Positions 42,978-50,252 of a stretch of DNA of 64,000 nucleotides are shown in pieces. Where the stretch lies: IMG/VR virus record IMGVR_UViG_3300049912_000012, positions 1 to 64,000 of that record. One strand, 5' to 3'. Numbering within the stretch: the stretch's first letter is position 1; each line of letters starts with the position of its first letter. The notes under the pieces are model-generated. The model did no database searches, was not told the origin of the DNA, and saw nothing but the letters and a program-made list of their open reading frames with translations. The position numbers and the translations under genes are program-made. The DNA is from a virus.

Positions 42978-43005
42978 AGCAATTTTAAAGTTAAAAACAC
43001 TAAAA
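42977..43005 (+). repeat. Palindromic intergenic element, copy 4
   Basis: AGCAATTTTAAAGTTAAAAACACT. Twenty-one bases of it, with the A before it, recur exactly inside the SNF2 gene (47644-47664). Ten bases upstream of the ATG at 43016. Confidence 0.7.
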
Positions 43006-43015
43006 ATATAAAATT

Positions 43016-43417
43016 ATGAGATACCAGGAAATTAGAAAAGAATCAGAAAAAAAACGCAATCAGTTAATAAATGATTGTAATGTATTTTTTGCATTCAGTA
43101 ATGAACAATTTGCAGAAGGTAAAAAAAATAACCCTATTGCAGAAGGTGAAAAATATGTAAGTATTGGCGCAGGTGGATATATGCCAAAATCAAAATATAA
43201 GTTATTTAGTGACGGCTTGGATAATATAAATAAATGGGAAAAATCAGAAATAAAGAAAGTAAAAGAAAATAAAGAAAAACACATCTTATTTGAGTTACGA
43301 AATCATGAATGTTTTTATATTGGAGACATTAATGATGTTATTCATTATCTGCCATATAATAGAAAAGATATTCAGCAAGTTTTTAATAAATATAAGACTA
43401 CAGAAATACAATACTAA
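43016..43417 (+). CDS. Small early protein, unknown
   Basis: 133 aa. Starts MRYQEIRKESEKKRNQLIND, a charged helix, then KYVSIGAGGYMPKSKYKLFS, a glycine-rich turn, another helix and an aromatic C-terminus (NDVIHYLPYNRKDIQQVF). One of the larger ORFans. No family recognised. Confidence 0.55.
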   Translation: MRYQEIRKESEKKRNQLINDCNVFFAFSNEQFAEGKKNNPIAEGEKYVSIGAGGYMPKSKYKLFSDGLDNINKWEKSEIKKVKENKEKHILFELRNHECFYIGDINDVIHYLPYNRKDIQQVFNKYKTTEIQY

Positions 43418-43428
43418 TAACTAAAACA

Positions 43429-43689
43429 ATGAAAACACTAAAGGAAATTTTAGAAAACAATGAAGCTTTTATTTTATCAGAATATGATGAAATAGTTTAT
43501 AACGCAATGGACCACGAAAACCATAAGAAAGGGAAAAATAGTAAAGGGGAGAACGTTTTTAATATTGTTTATTCTATTTATGCTGTAAACTTAAAAGATA
43601 ATTACTGTTTTGCACAAAATAGAAATGCATGGGGACAAATAACAGATGAAACAATTAAATTAAATGAATTGACTATATATGTAAAGTAA
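43429..43689 (+). CDS. 86-aa protein, unknown
   Basis: Starts MKTLKEILENNEAFILSEYD; alpha then beta (NVFNIVYSIYAVNLKDNYCF). Its stop TAA is the first part of palindromic element copy 5. No family recognised. Confidence 0.5.
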   Translation: MKTLKEILENNEAFILSEYDEIVYNAMDHENHKKGKNSKGENVFNIVYSIYAVNLKDNYCFAQNRNAWGQITDETIKLNELTIYVK

Positions 43690-43716
43690 GCAATTTTAAC
43701 TTTAAAAATACTAAAG
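43688..43716 (+). repeat. Palindromic intergenic element, copy 5
   Basis: AGCAATTTTAACTTTAAAAATACT, best match to copy 1. Two bases upstream of the ATG at 43719. Confidence 0.7.
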
Positions 43717-43718
43717 AT

Positions 43719-43940
43719 ATGAAAAAATTACTCAAAGATTATGATTTAAAAACTGATTTTGATTATTATGAATTAATAGTTAATTCAGTAATTAACGGAA
43801 ATAGAACGCAAGCTAAAGAACAATTTAAAGCAATGCCAAAGATAAACAGAAAAGAGTTTATAAAACATTTATTGATTTATTCAGATTTATATGATGAATT
43901 TACTCATTCTGATAAAATTATGTTTATAGATCAATTTTAA
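43719..43940 (+). CDS. 73-aa helical protein, unknown
   Basis: Starts MKKLLKDYDLKTDFDYYELI and ends SDKIMFIDQF; alpha-helical and charged (TQAKEQFKAMPKINRKEFIK). Its last codons read GATCAATTTTAA, part of the AATTTTAA motif. No family recognised. Confidence 0.5.
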   Translation: MKKLLKDYDLKTDFDYYELIVNSVINGNRTQAKEQFKAMPKINRKEFIKHLLIYSDLYDEFTHSDKIMFIDQF

Positions 43941-44048
43941 GCTATTCAAATAACATTTGATAGTCTTATATTCCTGTAATTGTTTGAACGTCTTAAAACG
44001 TATTAAAATAGCATTGTATTGAAGTTTATTAACCAAATAAATAAAGTT

Positions 44049-44216
44049 ATGAAAAAAGAATTAAACATTACTAAAAATGACATTCAGAATGTTATTAAAG
44101 ATTTACGCAAAAATTTAGAAAATCTTTTTGCTTGCGAGTTTTATACTTTTGAAGAGTATAAACAAAATTTAGATGAATTAGAAAACTTTGAATTGTATTT
44201 AACATTTAATAATTAA
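44049..44216 (+). CDS. 55-aa helical protein, unknown
   Basis: Starts at ATG 44049 (MKKELNITKNDIQNVIKDLR), ten codons inside a longer frame with a weaker start. Amphipathic helices, acidic C-terminal half (FEEYKQNLDELENFELYLTF). The 108 bases before it hold no gene. Confidence 0.5.
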   Translation: MKKELNITKNDIQNVIKDLRKNLENLFACEFYTFEEYKQNLDELENFELYLTFNN

Positions 44217-44223
44217 CCAAATT

Positions 44224-44616
44224 ATGAAAACAAAACTTATTTCCAGGATTTACAGAGATATACAAGCAAGAAAGCAATGTATAAAAACTACAAATTTTGA
44301 ATGGTTAAATAAATGGACTGATCATTTAGAATTGTTAAATAAATCTTTGCCGTCTGGTTCTGGTATTGATGCAGGATGCAAAATTGATATTCAGAACAGT
44401 AAAGAGGATAAGATAATAATATCATTTAGTTATCATCATCTTAACGAAAATGGATATTATGACGGATGGACTGATCATAAATTAATTCTCAGACCTACGT
44501 TTGATGAATTTAGCATGAAGATAACAGGCAAAGATAAAAACCAGGTCAAAGATTATCTATATGATGTTTTTTACTTTGCATTAAATAAGGAAATAGAATT
44601 TACTGCAATAGAATAA
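44224..44616 (+). CDS. 130-aa protein, unknown
   Basis: Starts MKTKLISRIYRDIQARKQCI; a helical start is followed by DAGCKIDIQNSKEDKIIISF and GYYDGWTDHKLILRPTFDEF, a compact alpha/beta domain. An ASCH- or MazG-like role cannot be shown. About 100 gene-free AT-rich bases follow. Confidence 0.5.
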   Translation: MKTKLISRIYRDIQARKQCIKTTNFEWLNKWTDHLELLNKSLPSGSGIDAGCKIDIQNSKEDKIIISFSYHHLNENGYYDGWTDHKLILRPTFDEFSMKITGKDKNQVKDYLYDVFYFALNKEIEFTAIE

Positions 44617-44719
44617 GTTTTTAGCTTGTTTTAGCTATTATCTATCTTAATTGATAGAATATACTTAACAATTATTTAATTGTCTTAAATCGTCTTATTT
44701 TAACTAATAAATAAATATT

Positions 44720-44998
44720 ATGAAAACAAAAGAAATTTCCTTTAAAACAATTCAGAAAATAAAAGTTAATAATAAATTAGCTGAACAATTGCAGACTATT
44801 GAAAATATTACTTTTGATCTATATTATAAAAATCAGGGTAATCATTCATTAAATATAGATCAGTTTAAAAAAGATATTGCAGATTATGATAATGATTTTA
44901 CTGATCTTAATGCAGATAATTTTATTTATATGATTATGCAATTTTGTGAAATAAATCAAAGATTATTAATTGAAGAATCTAAAAAGTTAATGCAATGA
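44720..44998 (+). CDS. 92-aa protein, unknown
   Basis: Starts MKTKEISFKTIQKIKVNNKL; helical, Asn/Asp-rich in the middle. Its last bases overlap the next ATG (ATGA), opening a chain of coupled small genes up to 46.0 kb. Confidence 0.5.
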   Translation: MKTKEISFKTIQKIKVNNKLAEQLQTIENITFDLYYKNQGNHSLNIDQFKKDIADYDNDFTDLNADNFIYMIMQFCEINQRLLIEESKKLMQ

Positions 44999-45201
44999 AA
45001 ACAAGATTATACAGAGTTAAAAAAGTTCCTTTATGGTATTATTCATGGTTAAATAAACAATACCTTAATGATGATAAGAATAAATATACTTTCAAAGATT
45101 TTTATTGGTATTGGCATGGAGATCAAAAAGTATATGGATGTTTTGTAATGAATAATAATAATCTTTGGAGTAATCCACAAGTATCAATAAATGACTTATG
45201 A
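44995..45201 (+). CDS. 68-aa protein, unknown
   Basis: Starts MKTRLYRVKKVPLWYYSWLN; aromatic-rich (KDFYWYWHGDQKVYGCFVMN), so probably a compact beta protein. ATGA overlaps on both sides. Confidence 0.5.
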   Translation: MKTRLYRVKKVPLWYYSWLNKQYLNDDKNKYTFKDFYWYWHGDQKVYGCFVMNNNNLWSNPQVSINDL

Positions 45202-45386
45202 AAAATGATAGTGAATATACAGAAAAAGAAATTGACAATTTCCTATTGTTTGCAGACTTTGAGATAATAGAAGATATACACGATTGTCAAATGATACCAG
45301 AAGAATTAAATTTTAGAGAATTCCTGGAATTGTACCAAAAAAGACATTTACAGAAATATGGAAGTTATTTAACTATAAAAAATTAA
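45198..45386 (+). CDS. 62-aa acidic protein, unknown
   Basis: Starts MKNDSEYTEKEIDNFLLFAD; strongly acidic first half (EIIEDIHDCQMIPEELNF), basic end. Starts within the previous stop. Function unknown. Confidence 0.5.
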   Translation: MKNDSEYTEKEIDNFLLFADFEIIEDIHDCQMIPEELNFREFLELYQKRHLQKYGSYLTIKN

Positions 45387-45390
45387 AAAA

Positions 45391-45597
45391 ATGGAAGAAG
45401 TTAATTTGAATGATGAAATTTACATGGCATTAGTTGATAGTGCAGAAGATTACAATGATGATGATTTGTCACAATTTAGAAAAGATAAATCTAATTGTGA
45501 AATTGCAGAAGCAATTTGTAATATGCTCGAAAAAAGAGGATATGTATTGATGCAAAAGAATTGGAATTATGAAAATAAAATATACTTAAAGAGATGA
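45391..45597 (+). CDS. 68-aa acidic protein, unknown
   Basis: Starts MEEVNLNDEIYMALVDSAED; acidic helix, then a Lys/Tyr-rich end (RGYVLMQKNWNYENKIYLKR). Its end overlaps the next start by four bases. Confidence 0.5.
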   Translation: MEEVNLNDEIYMALVDSAEDYNDDDLSQFRKDKSNCEIAEAICNMLEKRGYVLMQKNWNYENKIYLKR

Positions 45598-45833
45598 ATA
45601 CATTAACAATGAATCAATGGTATGAATTACTAAAAAATAAACCTATCAGTAAAATAGAGGAAACATTACAAGATACGTTAAAAGAGATTAAATTCTTAGA
45701 AAGTATCTATACTACCGGAGGAGAATTAAACTATTTCTCAAAACAATTTAGTGATAGTGCATATAGAGAAAGAGAATATTTTTGTCAATTATCATCAGCT
45801 TGTTATAAACTATTAAGAGAATTAAGACCATGA
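45594..45833 (+). CDS. 79-aa helical protein, unknown
   Basis: Starts MNTLTMNQWYELLKNKPISK; helical (IEETLQDTLKEIKFLESIYT) with an aromatic second half. ATGA coupled on both sides. Confidence 0.5.
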   Translation: MNTLTMNQWYELLKNKPISKIEETLQDTLKEIKFLESIYTTGGELNYFSKQFSDSAYREREYFCQLSSACYKLLRELRP

Positions 45834-46021
45834 AACAGAAATTTATCTATTCCCTTATGGATGCAGGGACAGAAAAAGAAGTTAGTAACATTGTTACTGA
45901 TAACCTGGAATTGCTATTTAACTATCCTGAACTTTGGAGATATGTAAGAAATAGTAAAAGAAGAATTAAGAGAATTAAAAGAGAAAAGATGAAACATTGG
46001 TATGTTTTTGAAATGAACTAA
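45830..46021 (+). CDS. 63-aa protein, unknown
   Basis: Starts MKQKFIYSLMDAGTEKEVSN; a very basic C-terminal helix (NSKRRIKRIKREKMKHWYVF) suggests nucleic-acid binding. Its stop is the beginning of palindromic element copy 6. Confidence 0.5.
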   Translation: MKQKFIYSLMDAGTEKEVSNIVTDNLELLFNYPELWRYVRNSKRRIKRIKREKMKHWYVFEMN

Positions 46022-46048
46022 GCAATTTTAAAAATAAAATTACTAAAC
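46020..46048 (+). repeat. Palindromic intergenic element, copy 6
   Basis: AGCAATTTTAAAAATAAAATTACT with arms AGCAATTTT and AAAATTACT differing from perfect symmetry at one base. Nineteen bases upstream of the ATG at 46068. Confidence 0.7.
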
Positions 46049-46067
46049 TTATTAATCAAAAAAGAAA

Positions 46068-46703
46068 ATGAAAACAATAGACGTAAACCTTTACAAATTT
46101 AGTGAACTTTCAGAAGAAGCAAAAGAAAAAGCTATTCAGAAATGGAGAAATGATAATTACAATTATCAACCTTGGTTTATAGATGAAGCAAATAAGTCAT
46201 TTGAGAAATTTGCAGACCTATTCTCTATTGACTGGAGAAATATAGATTATTGTGAACCATACAGAAATGAATACTCTATAAAACTGGATGATCAGATTAA
46301 AGAATTATCCGGACAAAGACTTGCAACATACATTTGGAATAATTTTAAAAGAGATTTATTCAAAGGTAAGTTTTATTTTAAAGACTGTTATACATATCCA
46401 AATGGTAAAAAAACAGAAGATAACAGGCAATACAAAAGATATATAAAAAGATATTCAAAGATATTTTTAGATAATTCTTGTGTCTTAACTGGTGTATGTT
46501 ATGATCAGGACTTATTGCAACCTATTTATGACTTTCTGAATAAACCTACAGATATAGACTTTGAAACATTACTCAATGACTGTATCTATTCTCTTTGCCA
46601 TTCTGTATCTGCTGAAATAGAATATCAAAGCTCTGATGAAGCAATTATTGAAACAATAGAAGCAAATGATTATGACTTTTTAGAAAATGGAGAATTAGCA
46701 TAA
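46068..46703 (+). CDS. Conserved phage protein (YKFSELSEEAKEKAI family)
   Basis: 211 aa. It starts MKTIDVNLYKFSELSEEAKE followed by KAIQKWR, the signature of a family seen in many phages of Gram-positive and Bacteroidota hosts, of unknown role. The C-terminus EANDYDFLENGEL is also conserved. It is helical with many aromatic residues. It is the first gene after the ORFan array and the last with a palindromic element in its leader. Confidence 0.7.
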   Translation: MKTIDVNLYKFSELSEEAKEKAIQKWRNDNYNYQPWFIDEANKSFEKFADLFSIDWRNIDYCEPYRNEYSIKLDDQIKELSGQRLATYIWNNFKRDLFKGKFYFKDCYTYPNGKKTEDNRQYKRYIKRYSKIFLDNSCVLTGVCYDQDLLQPIYDFLNKPTDIDFETLLNDCIYSLCHSVSAEIEYQSSDEAIIETIEANDYDFLENGELA

Positions 46704-46721
46704 ACTTAATATTTAACCAAA

Positions 46722-47021
46722 ATGAAAACTGAATATACAAAAGGAGAATGGAGATTTTCAAAAGACTGGAATGAAATAACAATCAGTCCCAAAGGAATAA
46801 TTGTCGGTAGTCAGACAATATGTAAATTAGAATCATTTGGGAAAACAGAAGAAGAATTAAAAGCAAATGGTAATCTTATTGCTGCTGCGCCTGAATTACT
46901 TGCTGCATTAAATGAATTACTTGACTTATTATCTGAAAAAGAACCAGAAATGACAAAAGAATGGTATTTGAAAAAATATTTTAATAATGCAATGAGTGCA
47001 ATAAATAAAGCTACTGAATGA
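46722..47021 (+). CDS. Small conserved phage protein (ANxxLIAAAPELL family)
   Basis: 99 aa. YTKGEWRFSKDWNEITISPK, followed by ANGNLIAAAPELLAALNELL, is the pattern of a very common small phage protein with unknown function, often near replication genes. Its stop overlaps the SNF2 start by four bases. Confidence 0.75.
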   Translation: MKTEYTKGEWRFSKDWNEITISPKGIIVGSQTICKLESFGKTEEELKANGNLIAAAPELLAALNELLDLLSEKEPEMTKEWYLKKYFNNAMSAINKATE

Positions 47022-48577
47022 AAATACTATCCTTAGAATCAAAAGGAATAGTTAAGATAGACTTTGATTATAACATGGATGACTGGTATAGAATCAGATC
47101 ATTGAGTAATGTCACCATGTATGAAAGAGAATCTTATTCTATTCCTTATTCAGAAGAAGTTTTAAGTCAGCTACAGAAGTGGAAATTTGATATAAGTGAA
47201 GACCTGCAAAAGTTCATAGATGCAGAACGTGAAAGGAAAAAGAATTTCCAGGTAACAGGACTAAAAGGAATTCTCAGACCTTTTCAGAATGAAGGTGTGA
47301 ACTTTATGATAGACAAAAGCGGAAGATGTTTATTAGCTGATGATCAGGGAATTGGCAAAACAATCCAGGCAATAGGCTATCTTCATCTTAACAGAGAGAT
47401 AACTGTTATAATCTGCCCTTCTTCTATTAAACTGAATTGGCAAAGAGAATTAGAGAATTGGTTAAATGAACCAAGTATTGAGATATTGAAAGGAACTAAG
47501 CCTTACAAAACTAAAGGAGAGATTTTAATTCTCAATTATGACATTGCAACTTATTGGATTGAAGAGATAAAAAGGAGAAAGCCGGAAATATTAATCTTAG
47601 ATGAGATACAGAAGATAAAGATGAAAACTGCAAACAGGACTAAAGCAATTTTAAAGTTAAAATCAGTAAACAAGATTATAGGTTTATCCGGCACACCTAT
47701 CGAGAATCGTCCCGAAGAAATATTTAATGCAGGAAAGTTAATCAGACCTGACCTCTTTGATACCTTTGATAGATTTAAGAGAGAGTTCTGCAATGGCAAT
47801 GGATTTGGTCATGAGTTTAATGGTACACAAGATACGCATTTATTGAACTTCTTTTTGAAGAGTAATTTTATGCTTAGAAGATTGAAAAAAGATGTATTAA
47901 AGGAACTGCCTGAGAAGAGTTATAGTCTTGTGCCTATGGAACTGACAAATAGAAAAGAATATGCAAGTGCAGAAGCAGATTTTATATCTTGGGTAAGAAG
48001 AGAGAAAGGAGATGAGAAAGCAGAAAGGATAAAGAATGTAGAAGCATTGGCAAAGGTAGAAGGTCTTAAACAGTTAGCAACGAAAGGAAAGCTGAATCAG
48101 GTTAAAGAATGGATTAAGGATTTTCTGGAGACGGGCAACAAGTTAGTTGTATTTTGCACTCATACCTTTGTCGTTGATGAACTGATGAAAGAATTTGAAG
48201 GAGCAGTAAAGATAGACGGGAGCACAAGGGACAGGCAGAAGCCTGTAGATATGTTCCAGAACGATCCTAAGACACGATTGTTTGTTGGTAACGTACAAGC
48301 TGCCGGAACTGGAATTACATTAACTGCAAGCTCTAATATAGCCTTAATTGAATTTCCTTGGTCGCCTGCCCTCATTGATCAATGTTCTGACCGAGTGCAT
48401 AGAATTACACAAAAGGATGCAGTAATGGTTTACTACTTACTTGCACAGAATACTATTGAGGAGAAGATAGCAAAACTTCTCGACAAGAAGAGAAAGATGA
48501 TAGCTTCAGCAATGAATGGAACTGAGGCAGAACAATCAGAACTTTTGGTTGAATTAATTAATAGTTATAAATCTTAA
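47018..48577 (+). CDS. SNF2-family DNA helicase/translocase
   Basis: 519 aa. LLADDQGIGKTIQAIGYLHL is motif I (Walker A at 108-115), ILILDEIQKIK motif II (DEIQ instead of DEAH), LSGTPIENRPEEIFN motif III, and FVGNVQAAGTGITLTASSNI plus DQCSDRVHRITQKDAV motifs V and VI. It translocates on double-stranded DNA using ATP. Phage SNF2 proteins are thought to act in recombination-dependent replication or chromatin/protein removal. A 21-base copy of the palindromic element sequence lies within it at 47644-47664. Confidence 0.92.
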   Translation: MKILSLESKGIVKIDFDYNMDDWYRIRSLSNVTMYERESYSIPYSEEVLSQLQKWKFDISEDLQKFIDAERERKKNFQVTGLKGILRPFQNEGVNFMIDKSGRCLLADDQGIGKTIQAIGYLHLNREITVIICPSSIKLNWQRELENWLNEPSIEILKGTKPYKTKGEILILNYDIATYWIEEIKRRKPEILILDEIQKIKMKTANRTKAILKLKSVNKIIGLSGTPIENRPEEIFNAGKLIRPDLFDTFDRFKREFCNGNGFGHEFNGTQDTHLLNFFLKSNFMLRRLKKDVLKELPEKSYSLVPMELTNRKEYASAEADFISWVRREKGDEKAERIKNVEALAKVEGLKQLATKGKLNQVKEWIKDFLETGNKLVVFCTHTFVVDELMKEFEGAVKIDGSTRDRQKPVDMFQNDPKTRLFVGNVQAAGTGITLTASSNIALIEFPWSPALIDQCSDRVHRITQKDAVMVYYLLAQNTIEEKIAKLLDKKRKMIASAMNGTEAEQSELLVELINSYKS

Positions 48578-48588
48578 TCAAAGAAATT

Positions 48589-48912
48589 ATGTTTTTAGAC
48601 GATCAGTTATATCTCCATGTTAAGAACAGGGATATTAAAAAAGCAGAAGATTTTAATAATATGATTAATGAACTTTACAGAATTTGTGAAGCATATTATA
48701 AGGCTAAATTACCTCCATTAGTAGGATGTAATTATTCAGATGTTACTCAGGTATTAGATAAAACATTTAAACTATGGGATATGTTTATTCAGAAACTTGA
48801 GAAGGAAAATTATTGGGGTATTGATCTATTAAAGATGCCCGAAGTTACATATAAAAATATGTTTCTATCTCATCCTGAACTTAAAAAGATATATGAACTT
48901 GGTAAAAAATAA
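48589..48912 (+). CDS. 107-aa helical protein, unknown
   Basis: Starts MFLDDQLYLHVKNRDIKKAE; helical and Lys/Tyr-rich, ending HPELKKIYELGKK. It lies between the SNF2 helicase and the sigma-like gene. No family recognised. Confidence 0.55.
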   Translation: MFLDDQLYLHVKNRDIKKAEDFNNMINELYRICEAYYKAKLPPLVGCNYSDVTQVLDKTFKLWDMFIQKLEKENYWGIDLLKMPEVTYKNMFLSHPELKKIYELGKK

Positions 48913-48931
48913 ACTTTAAATCATTAACCAA

Positions 48932-49381
48932 ATGGAAAAATTATTGCAGAAACTAGCATGGAAATATGCCAGACAAGCATTTAACAATGAACTGAGCATA
49001 GACTTTGAAGAGTTGATGGCTGAAGCAAATTTAGCCTATCTGGAAGCACTCAGAACGCATGATGAAGAGAAAGGTAAGGTAACTACTCATATCTGGAATA
49101 CAGTCTCAGGACATCTTCAGAACTACATTAAAGAAGAGATGAAGCACAAGCATATAGACTTTTCAGAAGTAGATGTTCCTAAGTCTTCTGTACCATACTT
49201 TGAAAAGCTGAGTAAAGAAGCACAGTCTGTTGCTAAGATTGTTATTGATGCTCCTGAAGACTTTATATATATGACAAAAGAAGATGCAAAAGGTAAGATC
49301 ATTGCAAGACTTATGAATAATGGAATAGACTTTAAGAAGATTTGGAGAGGCATTGAAGATTTAACACTTATTTATTCTTAA
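48932..49381 (+). CDS. Sigma-70 region-2-like protein (early)
   Basis: 149 aa. IDFEELMAEANLAYLEALRT, then HDEEKGKVTTHIWNTVSGHL and QNYIKEE, match region 2 of sigma factors (the DDLxQEaxLaLxeAxxxYDPxKG pattern), followed by a short helical C-terminus. A region-4 helix-turn-helix is less clear (LMNNGIDFKKIWRGIEDLTL). It may redirect RNA polymerase to phage promoters such as the TTTATAATAG elements just downstream. An anti-sigma-like or adaptor role is possible. Confidence 0.65.
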   Translation: MEKLLQKLAWKYARQAFNNELSIDFEELMAEANLAYLEALRTHDEEKGKVTTHIWNTVSGHLQNYIKEEMKHKHIDFSEVDVPKSSVPYFEKLSKEAQSVAKIVIDAPEDFIYMTKEDAKGKIIARLMNNGIDFKKIWRGIEDLTLIYS

Positions 49382-49395
49382 AATTCAAAAATTAA

Positions 49396-49406
49396 TTTAT
49401 AATAGC
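49396..49406 (+). promoter_or_regulatory. TTTATAATAG promoter-like element 2
   Basis: TTTATAATAGC ends three bases before the ATG at 49410 and follows AAAAATTAA. The very short distance to the ATG means that transcription from here would be nearly leaderless, or the element acts in translation. Confidence 0.35.
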
Positions 49407-49409
49407 AAT

Positions 49410-49607
49410 ATGAAAACAATCAAACATCACTGGATTAAACAGGATGGATTCAGAATCCACAAGTGTGAAAGATGTGGATGTATAAGAAGATGGGACAGTG
49501 AATGGTTAAGATATGACGGAGGATATGGAAAGTTAGTCTATGAAAGAAGATTCTATAAGAACATTGAACCTCCAAGTTGTTACTTACCTAATACATTAAT
49601 GACATGA
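49410..49607 (+). CDS. Small zinc-ribbon protein
   Basis: 65 aa. HKCERCGCIRRW has a CxxC knuckle plus His (HHWIKQDGFRIHKC); a second Cys pair is lacking, so the zinc site is incomplete or uses His. RWDSEWLRYDGGYGKLVYER is aromatic. Overlaps the next gene's start by four bases. Confidence 0.55.
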   Translation: MKTIKHHWIKQDGFRIHKCERCGCIRRWDSEWLRYDGGYGKLVYERRFYKNIEPPSCYLPNTLMT

Positions 49608-49819
49608 AAATAGTAATTGGGTGTATAGTTTTATTTGTTGTCTATATTTTTTATATAAGATACAAGATAAGAAAGACAATATATCATGATCCTCCAAATG
49701 GAACCCAATTCATCCATGCAGAAGACTTTTATGATGATGAATTTAGTATTGAACAAATAGATTATACTAAAGCTAAAAAGAGAACAGGTTTATTAAACGA
49801 ATTAATAAGTGAAGAATGA
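49604..49819 (+). CDS. 71-aa N-terminally anchored membrane protein
   Basis: MKIVIGCIVLFVVYIFYIRY is a transmembrane helix with cytoplasmic positive charges after it (KIRKTIYH); the rest is acidic. Placed directly before the lysin gene and sharing ATGA with it, so a holin-like or regulatory role in lysis is possible. Confidence 0.5.
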   Translation: MKIVIGCIVLFVVYIFYIRYKIRKTIYHDPPNGTQFIHAEDFYDDEFSIEQIDYTKAKKRTGLLNELISEE

Positions 49820-50229
49820 AAAAAACAATCTTTATAATTTTATCCTGCTTTGCATGGAATTTGAGTTCTGCACCAGGTCGAGCGGAATTGTGCATAGTAG
49901 AATCAAAAAGCATAAATCCTTATGAAGCCATTTTTAAAGCGATTTGCGAGTATGAAAGTAGAAATGACACCAATGCCTATAATAAGGAAGAAGATGCCGT
50001 AGGCATAGTGCAAATACGTCCTATTCGCATTTTACACTTTAACCAATTATCAGGGAAGAATTATCAACTTTATGAAATGCATGATCCAGTTAAAAGCAAG
50101 GAAGTGTTTATGTATTTCGCACAAAGGTTGCATAATCCTGACCTAGTCATACGAAAATGGAATGGATCAGGACCTAAGACTTACGAATATTTAAAGAAAA
50201 TCCAGGAAATATTAGTTAAATCAAATTAA
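49816..50229 (+). CDS. Lytic transglycosylase-like lysin with signal peptide
   Basis: 137 aa. MKKTIFIILSCFAWNLSSAP is a Sec signal peptide (residues 1-19). ICEYESRNDTNAYN, then EEDAVGIVQIRPI, is the SLT pattern ESxxD...A...dAvGivQIrP, with Glu in ESR as the catalytic acid. KWNGSGPKTYEYLKKIQEIL closes the domain. It would cleave peptidoglycan after export. Its position among early genes instead of the late unit is unusual for a lysin. Confidence 0.75.
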   Translation: MKKTIFIILSCFAWNLSSAPGRAELCIVESKSINPYEAIFKAICEYESRNDTNAYNKEEDAVGIVQIRPIRILHFNQLSGKNYQLYEMHDPVKSKEVFMYFAQRLHNPDLVIRKWNGSGPKTYEYLKKIQEILVKSN

Positions 50230-50232
50230 TTT

Positions 50233-50252
50233 TTTTATAATAATAGAAAAAT
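50233..50252 (+). promoter_or_regulatory. TTTTATAATAATAG promoter-like element 3
   Basis: TTTTATAATAATAGAAAAAT directly before the ATG at 50253; resembles the 36097 and 58372 elements with three extra bases. Confidence 0.35.
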
